Shown piece after piece: positions 1-8,306 of a stretch of DNA of 64,000 bases (position 1 is its first letter; every line of letters begins with the position of its first letter). This DNA comes from an uncultured Lachnospiraceae bacterium (GTDB lineage: Bacteria; Bacillota; Clostridia; Lachnospirales; Lachnospiraceae): contig URRW01000002.1 of assembly GCA_900550285.1 (NCBI GenBank), forward strand, positions 62,001 through 126,000, written 5' to 3'. The translations under genes and the position numbers were made by a program. The notes under the pieces are model-generated. The model made no database searches. It was not told where the DNA came from and saw only the letters and a list, made by a program, of their open reading frames with translations.

Positions 1-1691
1 CCGAGACGATATAGAACAAAGTCGCTTGGATTTTGGTCAGCTTCTTTTTTAAAGGCATTTAAAGCCTGAAGATAATACTGGCTGATATTAGTTTCGGGAA
101 GATGCTCCGTTTCACAAAGGCTTGCGTAAGCATAGGCGGCATAAGAAAAACCTGAGTCAGCAGAAGCGCGGAATAAAGAAGAGATGGTATTTATATATCC
201 ACTTCTGTTTTCCGCCGTAAACTGGATTCCTTTTTCATGTAAGTACATGCGTCCTAAGGAGTAGCTTGCATATTGATTGCCGAGCTTTGAGGCTTCAGAG
301 AAATATTTTATTGCTGCTTGATAGTTTTGTGTTACGCCGAGTCCCTGTTCATAGAATTTTCCGATTTTATAATAATAATAGCCCAGTTTCCAAGAATCGG
401 AAGGTTCGTGTTGAGCGAGATATTGGAAACCTTGCAGTGCCTTTTCATAATAGATATGAGCAAAATCATTTTGAGAGGTTTGGGTATATATTTTCCCGAG
501 CAGTTCAAAAGCTGGCACATTATGGGCTTTGACCTCTTTATTCAGCAGATTGATTGCATTATCATAGTCTTTTTTCTGATAAAAAAGAGTTTGCGCAGAC
601 AAAAGATTATCGTTTTTTTCTGTCATAAAACAAAGCTCCTTTGTACCGGTAAAAACAGATTCAGGATCGGGCATAATGGAAAAAATGCCGGGACCATTTG
701 CTGGGGGAATGGGGAAATCAGCCATAGGAGAATAAGGAGTGTCCGGTATATTCTGGGGAAGTGGCAGTTCTGGGGTCAGGGCAGATAGAATCGCTTTGGC
801 TTCTTTTAAAATAATATTCCCAGATCGCGTATAAAGGTCGGTTTGAGCACGTTCGATATTAACTTTATGATGGAGTTCGGAAGGCGAATAGGTTTCCGAA
901 AGCCGTTTTACAGCAAGAGAGTATTCAGCTGCCTTTTTTTGTATAGCCGGATTTTGAAACAGGGTATCGCTGATATGGTCAACTTTGTACTTTAATTCAG
1001 GAGACAGAAATTTATAATTGAGCCGTCCTGTTTGGGGAAGATCATGGCAAAGGTCTAACAGCATTTCAGAAACATCTTTTAAGTCATCATTCCGTATTTT
1101 TCCCAGAACCTCCTTTTCGAGTCTGAGGATGCTGTCCCGGGAAGCTGTTTTATTTAAAATTTGCTGCTGTCTTTCATCCTCAAACATCCGGGCAGACAGA
1201 AGCTCCCTGCATTTGTTCTGACGGGAGGGATGGATAAAGCAGGACTGTGTTTTGTGGTCGTTTCGCCAGAACATATAATGACAATGAGGATGACCGTTTT
1301 CCATATGGACTGCGGCAGCCCAAAATAATTTATCAACCGGGATATTGAATTCGCGCCCGATGTCTGGCATAACGTCTTTCATGTATAATTCCCATGCGGC
1401 TTTTGTCGTATAACCAAGTTCGGCAGCGTCTTCGCCGCTTAAGGAAATGATGCCCCGAAAAATGGGAATACCTTCAGCGCTTAATTGATATAAGGAGTTT
1501 CCGGCTGATTGGACGTCTGATATATCAAAGTTGCCGAACAGCCCGCTGCGGACAGGTGTGCCATCGGACAGAGGGGATAAATCTACGCCTTCTCTTGTTG
1601 CGATATAAATTAAATGATTCCTGTTGGCATTGCGGGAACCTTTTTTATTGGGATGATTGCAGCGTATTTTGCTGATCAGGGGTGAATGCAT
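1..1691 (-). CDS. MobL/MobP3-like conjugative relaxase with Sel1-like C-terminal repeats (3' end beyond window)
   Basis: Open on the minus strand from an ATG at 1691 to the window edge, so the C-terminus is missing. The start is fixed by a GGAGG nine bases upstream. About residues 110-125 carry an HUH-type nickase signature (VHMENGHPHCHYMFW), the metal-binding histidine triad of relaxases that nick oriT and attach to the transferred strand. The middle is a charged linker. From about residue 370 the protein turns into Sel1/TPR-like helical repeats (for example YFSEASKLGNQYASYSLGRMY). The gene follows a MobC-like gene in the same direction, which fits a relaxosome pair. The assignment to the MobL/MobP3 group is from recalled similarity and is less sure than the relaxase call itself. 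Confidence 0.8.
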   Translation of the reverse strand, partial: MHSPLISKIRCNHPNKKGSRNANRNHLIYIATREGVDLSPLSDGTPVRSGLFGNFDISDVQSAGNSLYQLSAEGIPIFRGIISLSGEDAAELGYTTKAAWELYMKDVMPDIGREFNIPVDKLFWAAAVHMENGHPHCHYMFWRNDHKTQSCFIHPSRQNKCRELLSARMFEDERQQQILNKTASRDSILRLEKEVLGKIRNDDLKDVSEMLLDLCHDLPQTGRLNYKFLSPELKYKVDHISDTLFQNPAIQKKAAEYSLAVKRLSETYSPSELHHKVNIERAQTDLYTRSGNIILKEAKAILSALTPELPLPQNIPDTPYSPMADFPIPPANGPGIFSIMPDPESVFTGTKELCFMTEKNDNLLSAQTLFYQKKDYDNAINLLNKEVKAHNVPAFELLGKIYTQTSQNDFAHIYYEKALQGFQYLAQHEPSDSWKLGYYYYKIGKFYEQGLGVTQNYQAAIKYFSEASKLGNQYASYSLGRMYLHEKGIQFTAENRSGYINTISSLFRASADSGFSYAAYAYASLCETEHLPETNISQYYLQALNAFKKEADQNPSDFVLYRL

Positions 1692-1713
1692 AATTGAACC
1701 TCCAAATTAAGAT

Positions 1714-1738
1714 TTGAGGTGAACCGGGTTCACCTCAA
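1714..1738. promoter_or_regulatory. 25-bp palindrome upstream of the relaxase (copy 1 of 2)
   Basis: Perfect inverted repeat with core arms AGGTGAACC and GGTTCACCT around a single central G, extended by TTG/CAA. It sits in the 50-base gap between the mobC-like stop and the relaxase ribosome site. The same core recurs at 12099-12121, also just upstream of a ribosome site. A dyad operator of an ICE regulator or an RNA hairpin controlling downstream translation both fit. There is no T-run, so a simple terminator is unlikely. Confidence 0.75.
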
Positions 1739-1741
1739 TGA

Positions 1742-2119
1742 TTATTCATCGGTATTATGTTGGCGGGTATATTGTACCGCCTTTTTTCGTGCCGCTTCAT
1801 AAGCTTCTACAAAGTCACGCTGTAATTGATTGGGAACAAACGACGAGAGAGCTTCTGCGGAAAGATAAGCAGCTGTACCAGCTTGAACGCAGGTTTTTGC
1901 CTGCAGTGCGATAAGCCGTTCAAAATATCGTCCAAGGACAGCCTGCAGTTCCTGACGCAGGATCCGGCTGATCAGATCGACATTGTCACGGCTGACCTGT
2001 CCATTGAGCATTTCACAAGTATAGCCGCGGACAGTTTCTGCAATGGAAATATTATTGCGGGAAGCAATATTTTTTAACTGCTTATATGTTTCATCATCAA
2101 AAGTAATGCTGATCCTCAT
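1742..2119 (-). CDS. MobC-like / ribbon-helix-helix relaxosome accessory protein
   Basis: A 125-aa protein beginning MRISITFDDETYKQLKNIA, the beta-strand plus helix start of a ribbon-helix-helix DNA-binding domain. A helical C-terminal half follows, as in plasmid mobilisation MobC-type proteins. It lies immediately before the relaxase, the usual place for the protein that binds oriT and helps the relaxase nick. The call rests on the N-terminal fold signature and context; no family-specific catalytic residue exists to confirm it. A transcription regulator of the mob genes is an alternative, and the palindrome just downstream would be a natural target. Confidence 0.6.
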   Translation of the reverse strand: MRISITFDDETYKQLKNIASRNNISIAETVRGYTCEMLNGQVSRDNVDLISRILRQELQAVLGRYFERLIALQAKTCVQAGTAAYLSAEALSSFVPNQLQRDFVEAYEAARKKAVQYTRQHNTDE

Positions 2120-2131
2120 GAAAGATTCCTC

Positions 2132-3322
2132 CTAGATGCTGGGTTCCTGAAATGTGAGCAGGGATTTTTCCTGTTGGCAAAGTTCGGAAGCAAGTTTGTT
2201 AATGCAGAATTTTGCTGCTTCATTTGAAAAACTTTGCTTCTGAAAGCATTCCTTTATAAGATGGAGGCGGCAAAGCTCCGGGGCGCATTGGGAAAGCTGT
2301 GATATAACAGGGGCTAAGGCTGGTGTGATGCGGTAGCCGTTTCTTTTGATTTCGTTTTGCAGCATGGCTTCATTTTCCAAAGATTGCCCAGTTTGGTAGG
2401 TGTCAAACCGTTTTTCAAACTCAGACTGTGGAATCAGATCTGCGTGATATTCCATATAATCGCAGGCTTTTGAAGCTTCCTTAATTGCGGAGAATAAAGC
2501 CTCAGGGTGATCAGTAATTGCAAGGATCCATGACTGGACATATGCTTTGTGGTTATTTAGGTCAGATTCATCTAAAACGAGATCAAGATTTCCAGCCATA
2601 AAAACGCTGGTAATCTCAGCAATCAATTCTTCATAGGCATATGCTGCAGATCCGAAAGGGTTACGGATATTTCTATTTAAGCGTTGGGCAGCGCCGGTTG
2701 CATGAGCCAGTTCATGAAAACAGGTCGTATTGTAGCTGAGAGAATTTTTGAACTGTTCTGCAGAAGGGATATGGATGGTATCCTCATCAGGAGAGTAATA
2801 TGCCCGACCTGAAACATCCGATAAAATAGGAACCTTCATATTTTGAGATAATGCAGAGACCAGATTATCCAAACGGACATTTTTATTTTCCTGAATGGGA
2901 AGGGGAGGAATGCCGGATATGGCAGCTGCATTAAATACATAATAATATTTTGCCCGTAAGCTGATTTTTTGTTGCTCATCAGGAGATAAATTCTCATAGG
3001 ATGACCAGCTTATAAATTGTTTTGCTTTTGGGTCAAATGGCATCCAGTATTCAATCTGGGTTCCCTTGGAACCGGCTTTGAGCTTCCAGTTATTTTTCTG
3101 AATCTGTACGAAGGTAGCCCAGCGCGGATCGCTGTATTGATTTTGAGAGGCTGCCATCATGAGAGACAGGCGATTGATGCCTTTATATGGCTTTTCGGTA
3201 GCAGCGTTGATCGGCAGGGAAGGAGCGACCCAAGGACGTTCCCAGTTCAAAGACTTTTCCTGTAGTGAGTGGATGAATTGCTCTGCAATCTGTTGGCGGA
3301 ATTTTTGAGTTTGAGAATTCAT
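2132..3322 (-). CDS. ArdC-type antirestriction protein (ssDNA-binding domain plus zincin metallopeptidase)
   Basis: 396 aa. The N-terminal 120 residues match the ArdC N-domain pattern (ALQEKSLNWERPW-like start, PYKGINRLSLMMAA, then KLKAGSKGTQIEYW). The second domain has the zinc-peptidase motif HELAHATG near residue 205 and a downstream EELIAEI helix that supplies the third ligand. ArdC proteins enter recipient cells with conjugative DNA and protect it from restriction. It lies 13 bases upstream of mobC-like on the same strand, so it is probably co-transcribed with the mobilisation genes. Protective function is inferred from the family, not shown here. Confidence 0.8.
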   Translation of the reverse strand: MNSQTQKFRQQIAEQFIHSLQEKSLNWERPWVAPSLPINAATEKPYKGINRLSLMMAASQNQYSDPRWATFVQIQKNNWKLKAGSKGTQIEYWMPFDPKAKQFISWSSYENLSPDEQQKISLRAKYYYVFNAAAISGIPPLPIQENKNVRLDNLVSALSQNMKVPILSDVSGRAYYSPDEDTIHIPSAEQFKNSLSYNTTCFHELAHATGAAQRLNRNIRNPFGSAAYAYEELIAEITSVFMAGNLDLVLDESDLNNHKAYVQSWILAITDHPEALFSAIKEASKACDYMEYHADLIPQSEFEKRFDTYQTGQSLENEAMLQNEIKRNGYRITPALAPVISQLSQCAPELCRLHLIKECFQKQSFSNEAAKFCINKLASELCQQEKSLLTFQEPSI

Positions 3323-3326
3323 AATT

Positions 3327-3434
3327 TTATTTTTCCCTTTCTTCAGTATGGTTCATATCTAATATGTCTTCATCAGTTAAGGTTTCATCGTCAATAAAAA
3401 TGATGATGTTTCCGGATGATGGGATCAGATTCAT
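3327..3434 (-). CDS. 35-aa acidic small protein
   Basis: Short ORF (MNLIPSSGNIIIFIDDETLT... ending EEREK) between the recombinase and ardC genes. It has a strong AGGAGG ribosome site at the proper distance and stops five bases before the ardC start, so it looks translated and coupled. It is rich in D and E with one short hydrophobic strand. I do not recognise the family. Its position next to antirestriction and mobilisation genes is the only clue to its role. Confidence 0.5.
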   Translation of the reverse strand: MNLIPSSGNIIIFIDDETLTDEDILDMNHTEEREK

Positions 3435-3439
3435 ACAAA

Positions 3440-4033
3440 TCACCTCCTGCTGTTTAATTTCTTTTCAAGTTTCCAATATAAAATATTTTGCTGCTGTGTT
3501 GTAAATTGCATATAAACCAGCGTGTTCTGTACATTTTTATGACCAAGCCAAAACTGGATGTCCTTTATATCGACGCCATAATCAGCAAGCTCCACAGCGC
3601 GACTGTGCTTTAAAACGTGAAAATGATGCTTGTCCAGAGGGATTTTTGTACCGGAGCAGTATTTTTTCATAAGGCGGTCCAGCATTTGACGGGATAAAGG
3701 AGTGCCAATCTGGCTGACAAATAAATAGGGGCTTTCCGGATAAAGGATATTTTTGATTTCGAGATATTTCTCGAGGCTGGTATAAACGGCTGGATCAATA
3801 ATGCGCAGCATATTGTTCCGGCTGTTTTTTAAACGTCTGCAATAGATTTCGCGGGTGTCGGGACAGTAATCATTTTCCATTAAGAGAGACATTTCGCTGA
3901 CGCGCAGCGCGCAGTATTCAGCCAAATAAAAAAGTGCAAGATTGCGTTTGCAGTGCTTCGATTCATCTTCGCGGATCTGCTGGAATAATACCGTCAGTTC
4001 GGAAGAGGTTAGATACTTGATTGTTTCGTCCAT
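3440..4033 (-). CDS. Short tyrosine recombinase (FimB/XerD-type catalytic domain only)
   Basis: 197 aa from the ATG at 4033, chosen because GGAGG lies just upstream; a longer form from TTG at 4066 has no such site. Catalytic residues can be followed: Arg in EYCALRVSEMSL, the HVLKHSRAVELA box (His-x-x-x-His/Arg), His in FWLGHKN and the Tyr nucleophile in NTLVYMQF. There is no N-terminal SAM-like arm-binding domain, as in FimB/FimE-type invertases. Because the ICE also ends in a serine recombinase, this enzyme is probably not the ICE integrase. It may invert a local segment or resolve multimers. It is transcribed away from the transfer operon. Confidence 0.8.
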   Translation of the reverse strand: MDETIKYLTSSELTVLFQQIREDESKHCKRNLALFYLAEYCALRVSEMSLLMENDYCPDTREIYCRRLKNSRNNMLRIIDPAVYTSLEKYLEIKNILYPESPYLFVSQIGTPLSRQMLDRLMKKYCSGTKIPLDKHHFHVLKHSRAVELADYGVDIKDIQFWLGHKNVQNTLVYMQFTTQQQNILYWKLEKKLNSRR

Positions 4034-4061
4034 AAATACCTCCGTATTGTTTAAAAAGTTG

Positions 4062-4081
4062 GTCAAAATAGCTCTTTTGAC
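4062..4081. promoter_or_regulatory. Inverted repeat between divergent recombinase and transfer operon
   Basis: GTCAAAA and TTTTGAC arms (7 bp each, six-base spacer TAGCTC) lie in the 87-base gap between the tyrosine recombinase and the coupling-protein gene. The position suits an operator acting on both promoters, or paired half sites for the recombinase. Confidence 0.5.
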
Positions 4082-4120
4082 TAATTGGAAGTATGAGGGA
4101 GAGAGGAGAGTAAAAAAAGC

Positions 4121-6043
4121 ATGGCGACCTTAAATGAGCAGAGGCTACAAAAGAGAAAACAGAGGAAACGGATATTTTATATTGTCCTGACTATAGCCGA
4201 GATTGCAGGAGCAGTGTGGGGGGCTTATGTGGTTCATCAGATATTGAATATAATCGGTGGGAAGCAGGCTGCGCCGCTGGATTTTTCATATATGAATGCG
4301 ATATATGCGTTTGTGCTTTTGAGAAAAATAAGGATCCTTTTCTTTGCAATCCAGCTTGTCTATCTGAGTATTCTTCTGTATTCGTGGGGGATACAGAATC
4401 AGGTACAAAGTGTGGATACGATGCGCATTACGGATGATATAGAAATCCCTGTGCCGGCAGGGAATGGACAGCACGGAAAAGAACGGTTTTTAACGGAGCA
4501 GGAGAAGGGGAAGATATTTGAAAAATTTTGTTTTACCGGGAAAGAGATTTTGGAGGGGAAAGGCGGAATCGTTGTTCAGATGACAAAGCGAAAGGGAACA
4601 GAAGAAATCCTCTATGTTGGAAAAGACCTGCACAGTCTGATCATAGGAGCGAGCGGATCAGGAAAAACAAGAAGGATTTTGCTGGTAACTTTGTGGATGC
4701 AGATTCTGAGTGGGGTATCAGTCGTAATATCAGACGTGAAAGGGGAAATTTATTACTATACAGAGCCTTATGCAAAAAGCATGGGATATAAAACATATCC
4801 TCTGGATTTCAGAAATCCAAATAAAAGTATCCATATCAATTTTTTACAGCCGATCCTGAACGCATTCCAAGAAGGGGATACGGCAAAAGCGATTGACCGC
4901 ACATGGGATATTGTGTCGGTGCTGGTTGGGGAAAGCAAAGGGGAGCCTCTTTGGTACAACGGGGAAAGCGCGGCAATAGCAGCCGGGATTCTGGCGGTAT
5001 GTATAGATGCTCCGGAAGAATGCAGAAACCTGACAAATGTATATTATTTTCTGGCATATATGTGTGAAGTAAACGAAGTGGGAGAAATGCCGCTGACACG
5101 GTATCTGGATTCTTTAGAGGATGGGCATCCGGCAAAAGGGGTTTTTGCAATGGCGCGTGTTGCCCCGAATAAAACGCGGTCAAGTTTTTTTACTGCGGCG
5201 CTCGGAACGTTAAAGCTATTTACTAATCCTAACATAGCAGCAATGACCGCAGATTCAGAGATTGATTTAAAGGATATAGGAAGAGAAAAATCATTGGTAT
5301 ATATGATGATACCGGATGAAAAGAAAACGCTGTATCCATTGGTGTCAATCTTGGTAACACAGATATACAGCATGCAGGTGGAGCTGGCAAATGAATCCGG
5401 ACTCAGGATGCCGGTGGATACGGATTACGATCTGGATGAGGTGGGAAATTTTCCGGTCATTCCGGTTCTGTCGGGAATTGTGAGCGCTGGCAGATCCCGC
5501 GGTGTCCGGGCAAATTTATTCATACAGGATTTTCAGCAGTTGGAAAAAAAGTATAAGGATGATTTTAAAAATATCAGGACAAATTGTCAGGTAAAAATAT
5601 ATCTAAAATCGGATGACGAAGATACTTTGAAAAATTTCAGTAATTCGCTGGGCAGATATACGGTAGAGGTACAGTCGGCGTCCTCATCGGCATCATCCAA
5701 TGGGACAATGGGAACAAAAGACAGCGTCAGCTATTCGAGTACAGCGGGGCTGACAGGACGAAATCTGCTCGAACCGTCAGAGATCGGACGGATAAAAGCG
5801 CCGTATTCCATCGTCAAGGTTACGGGTGAGTATCCGGCAGTAAATCAGCTCCCGGATTTAAGCCAATATAGGGTCAATCAAATTTATGGACTTGGAGATG
5901 AGACCCATAATAACAAACTAATCCAGCGCAGGGAGGAGGAAAGGCAGGAGCGCAGAAGTACGCAGATAAAGCTCTGGGGAATTTGGAACCAATACAAAAA
6001 CACAGACACAGAGCAGTCCATAGACAGAATCAGCTTTTTATAA
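4121..6043 (+). CDS. VirD4/TraG type IV coupling protein
   Basis: 640 aa, first gene of the transfer operon. Two or three N-terminal membrane segments (about residues 18-40 and 60-90) anchor a cytosolic ATPase. Walker A is GASGSGKT at about 175-183, followed by SDVKGEIYYYT, typical of VirD4 proteins. The Walker B region reads YDLDEVGNFPVIP at about 432, close to the usual LLDEFGN, and a FIQDFQQLEKKY helix follows. The family docks the relaxase-DNA complex at the secretion channel and powers DNA export. The C-terminal tail is charged. A GGAG site precedes the ATG. Confidence 0.92.
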   Translation: MATLNEQRLQKRKQRKRIFYIVLTIAEIAGAVWGAYVVHQILNIIGGKQAAPLDFSYMNAIYAFVLLRKIRILFFAIQLVYLSILLYSWGIQNQVQSVDTMRITDDIEIPVPAGNGQHGKERFLTEQEKGKIFEKFCFTGKEILEGKGGIVVQMTKRKGTEEILYVGKDLHSLIIGASGSGKTRRILLVTLWMQILSGVSVVISDVKGEIYYYTEPYAKSMGYKTYPLDFRNPNKSIHINFLQPILNAFQEGDTAKAIDRTWDIVSVLVGESKGEPLWYNGESAAIAAGILAVCIDAPEECRNLTNVYYFLAYMCEVNEVGEMPLTRYLDSLEDGHPAKGVFAMARVAPNKTRSSFFTAALGTLKLFTNPNIAAMTADSEIDLKDIGREKSLVYMMIPDEKKTLYPLVSILVTQIYSMQVELANESGLRMPVDTDYDLDEVGNFPVIPVLSGIVSAGRSRGVRANLFIQDFQQLEKKYKDDFKNIRTNCQVKIYLKSDDEDTLKNFSNSLGRYTVEVQSASSSASSNGTMGTKDSVSYSSTAGLTGRNLLEPSEIGRIKAPYSIVKVTGEYPAVNQLPDLSQYRVNQIYGLGDETHNNKLIQRREEERQERRSTQIKLWGIWNQYKNTDTEQSIDRISFL

Positions 6044-6058
6044 CATATGGAGGATCAA

Positions 6059-6397
6059 ATGAAAAGAACAAATTTGGGAAAAATGTGCAAAACACTGGCA
6101 GGCGCAGCATGTCTGGGAATTATGGCAGCGCCGCTTATGGTAAATGCTTCCGGTTTGGAAGGAACAAAATTAGTGCAGGGATTTAAGAGACTGCTAGAAG
6201 ATGGAGCAAAAGTAGGGGTTCTGTTGGAAAGCGCCGTATTGATCTTTTTGGAAATCAAGGAGGGAATTGCCCTGCAGGCAGCTGCAGTGGAGGAAGCGCC
6301 AAAGCACAAGAAAAAAATGGTTGCAATGGCAGGAGTGGGAATCCTGATCATCTGTATTACAGCGCTTGTACCGGTATTGTTCGGTTACTTTCAGTAA
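6059..6397 (+). CDS. Small VirB2-like membrane protein, paralogue 1
   Basis: 112 aa from the ATG at 6059; the GGAGG at 6049-6053 lies inside the slightly longer reading that starts at 6047, so the inner ATG is preferred. It has a signal-like start with possible cleavage after VNASG, a charged loop, and two hydrophobic segments. The stretch VLIFLEIKEGIALQ followed by KHKKK and a last membrane helix recurs in the products at 6397 and 7464. Between VirD4 and VirB6 the usual occupant is a pilin or inner-membrane channel protein. I cannot assign a named family. Confidence 0.6.
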   Translation: MKRTNLGKMCKTLAGAACLGIMAAPLMVNASGLEGTKLVQGFKRLLEDGAKVGVLLESAVLIFLEIKEGIALQAAAVEEAPKHKKKMVAMAGVGILIICITALVPVLFGYFQ

Positions 6398-6623
6398 TGG
6401 ATGCAGAGCGCCGCGGAAAAAGCAGATATGGCATCTGCAGTGGTATGATGCGCTGTTCTTTTTCTGTTTTCTTGGGGCGATTTTTATAGAAGTGAAATGG
6501 GGAATTGCCATACAAAGGGAGCAGGATGAGGCAGAAAAACAGTGGAAAGCGATCCTGAAAATTGGAGCGGCATGTTTGGGGATGGTAATTCTTATATGGG
6601 GGATTACCTGGCTGCTCAGATGA
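6397..6623 (+). pseudogene. Small membrane protein, paralogue 2, frameshifted near its start
   Basis: The ATG at 6397 overlaps the preceding stop (TAATG) but its frame ends after 30 codons. The C-terminal 60 codons are open in another frame and encode GAIFIEVKWGIAIQ, a charged loop and a final membrane helix like its two neighbours. Adding one A to the A5 run at 6417-6421 joins the two into a 75-aa protein starting MDAERRGKKQIW. No ATG opens the second frame; only a TTG inside the upstream gene does. Either a real one-base deletion or a homopolymer error explains this. Confidence 0.6.
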
Positions 6624-6636
6624 TGTGAGGAAAAGG

Positions 6637-7461
6637 ATGAACTGGATAACCAAAAATATATGCGAGTTTTTAACGGAAATGGCACAGAATTTTATTGATT
6701 TTGTGTCAGACGGGGTAAATGCGCTTTTTGAACTTGCTGTCAATGCGTGCAACACAAGTGAAATCAGCGGGGCTGTAGGTGTAACGTCAGGCGTGGCAGT
6801 CACACTGGTAATTGCAATGGTTTTAAAACAAATCCTGACAGTATATGTATTGGAAACAGACGGAGATCCGGATTCAGATCCGCTTCAGCTGCTGGTTAAG
6901 GCGGCTGAGGCGATTGCCCTGATTTCATGTAATGGGATGATTTTTGATCTGCTGCTCCGGATGAGCACTGCGCTGACTGCTGATATAGTGGGCAGCGTGA
7001 ACCTTACGGGGGTCACAGGGGTAATCAGGAATGCGATCGGCAGCATGGCGACAGGAAATGTCATTTTACCATTGTTCATGATCTTCATTATCATATGCGT
7101 GATCATTTTGGGGATTAAGGCAGGAATCCGTGGGGTAGAGCTTTCGCTCATGAAGATAGCGTTCCCATTTTTCTGCGTAGATCTGATTGGAACCGGAAGG
7201 GAACGGTGGAATAATTTTTTCGCTTCTTATCTGGTAACTTTTTTTGGATATACCTTACAGGTGTTTTGTGTAAGAGTTTTTATAACGGCGTTTTCAGGCG
7301 GCGAAACTTTGGCATCATATGCCGTTGCGCTGGGGTGGCTGTATATGGCAATCAAAGTTCCGGAGTGGCTGCAGAAATATGTATATTCCACCGGAATCGG
7401 AAGAGGGATCGGAGGCGGCGTCAGGATGCTGCCGTTTGCAGTTATGCAGATGAAGAGGTAA
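6637..7461 (+). CDS. VirB6/TrbL-like polytopic channel protein
   Basis: 274 aa from the ATG at 6637 (an upstream GTG at 6625 is possible, but the GAGG sits between the two). The protein has an amphipathic start and about five to six membrane segments, with a glycine-rich C-terminal end (STGIGRGIGGGVRML). This topology and its place between the pilin-like proteins and PrgI/VirB4 match VirB6/TrbL proteins, which form the inner-membrane part of the DNA channel. An intervening WNNFFASYLVTFFGY helix is typical of clostridial members. The specific Pfam family was not checked. Confidence 0.7.
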   Translation: MNWITKNICEFLTEMAQNFIDFVSDGVNALFELAVNACNTSEISGAVGVTSGVAVTLVIAMVLKQILTVYVLETDGDPDSDPLQLLVKAAEAIALISCNGMIFDLLLRMSTALTADIVGSVNLTGVTGVIRNAIGSMATGNVILPLFMIFIIICVIILGIKAGIRGVELSLMKIAFPFFCVDLIGTGRERWNNFFASYLVTFFGYTLQVFCVRVFITAFSGGETLASYAVALGWLYMAIKVPEWLQKYVYSTGIGRGIGGGVRMLPFAVMQMKR

Positions 7462-7463
7462 AT

Positions 7464-7910
7464 ATGAATTCAATATTGAACAGTGAAGTGATTTCACCGC
7501 TGATTGCGGTGATAGAGGTGGGAATTATTTTCAGAGTTGTCCAGAAAATGATAGCAGCCCAGTCAGATCAGGGGACACTGATCAGCGCAGTTAAGTCGTG
7601 CAAAAAGCTGCTGGCTGCAGGGGCGATTGCAATATGCGTTCCATCACTGGTCGGGGTAGTGCGGGGATTTTTTGATGGAGGAAGATTTTTTGACGGTTCA
7701 AGGACATTGCTTTTGAATGCCGCGCAGGTGCTGATTGGAGTGGAGAGCATATATTTGGTTTTTCTGGAAGTTAGCGAAGGCATGATGTATCAAATGGCGG
7801 ATGCGGATGAGCAGCCAGCGCATAGGAAAAAAATGATAGAAATGTTTTTGATTGGCATTGGGATCATTACCGTTACAGGAGTTTTGGCAGTAATCTGGCG
7901 ATATTTTTAA
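7464..7910 (+). CDS. Small membrane protein, paralogue 3
   Basis: 148 aa. An ATG two bases after the VirB6-like stop, with AGAGG before it, marks the start. Hydrophobic segments flank basic loops. The C-terminal half (SIYLVFLEVSEGMMYQ, then HRKKMIEMFLIG) aligns by eye with the products at 6059 and 6397: FLE-V/I-x-x-G, a gap of 12-15 residues, a basic patch, a membrane helix. The longer N-terminal half adds two more helices. The role in the secretion channel is inferred from position. Confidence 0.6.
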   Translation: MNSILNSEVISPLIAVIEVGIIFRVVQKMIAAQSDQGTLISAVKSCKKLLAAGAIAICVPSLVGVVRGFFDGGRFFDGSRTLLLNAAQVLIGVESIYLVFLEVSEGMMYQMADADEQPAHRKKMIEMFLIGIGIITVTGVLAVIWRYF

Positions 7911-7958
7911 AAGCCTGTAAATAAAAAGTCAAGGCTAAATTGAAAGAAAGGATCGGAA

Positions 7959-8306
7959 ATGGCGTCAAAGAAAGAATTGTATATTCCTGTAAATGTACCG
8001 GAGCGGGAAGATTATATCTCAGGATTTGGTTCAAAGGAACTGACCATTACAGGGCTCAGCCTACTGGTTGGGATCATTTTGGCAGCGATTATTTTTATAC
8101 AGACGGACGTAGCATTTTGGGCGGTCGGGACTGCAGGAGGACTGGTAGCATTGACAATCGTCGCAGTCCGACGGGATCATTTTGATGAATCTGTCATAGA
8201 CAAGCTCCGGTTTGTTTACCGGTATCATAAGGCTCAAAAGCAATTTGAATATCATTATTTCAATATTTATGAGGGAAGTGAGGAGCAGGATGGCGGGAAA
8301 GAATGA
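7959..8306 (+). CDS. PrgI-like (VirB3-type) conjugation protein
   Basis: 115 aa. A polar N-terminus (IPVNVPEREDYISGFGSKEL) leads into two adjacent membrane helices (about residues 30-75) and a basic cytosolic tail (VYRYHKAQKQFEYHY). This is the PrgI pattern of Gram-positive type IV systems, the counterpart of VirB3 that recruits the VirB4 ATPase to the membrane. The gene overlaps the next one by 17 bases, indicating translational coupling. Confidence 0.75.
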   Translation: MASKKELYIPVNVPEREDYISGFGSKELTITGLSLLVGIILAAIIFIQTDVAFWAVGTAGGLVALTIVAVRRDHFDESVIDKLRFVYRYHKAQKQFEYHYFNIYEGSEEQDGGKE

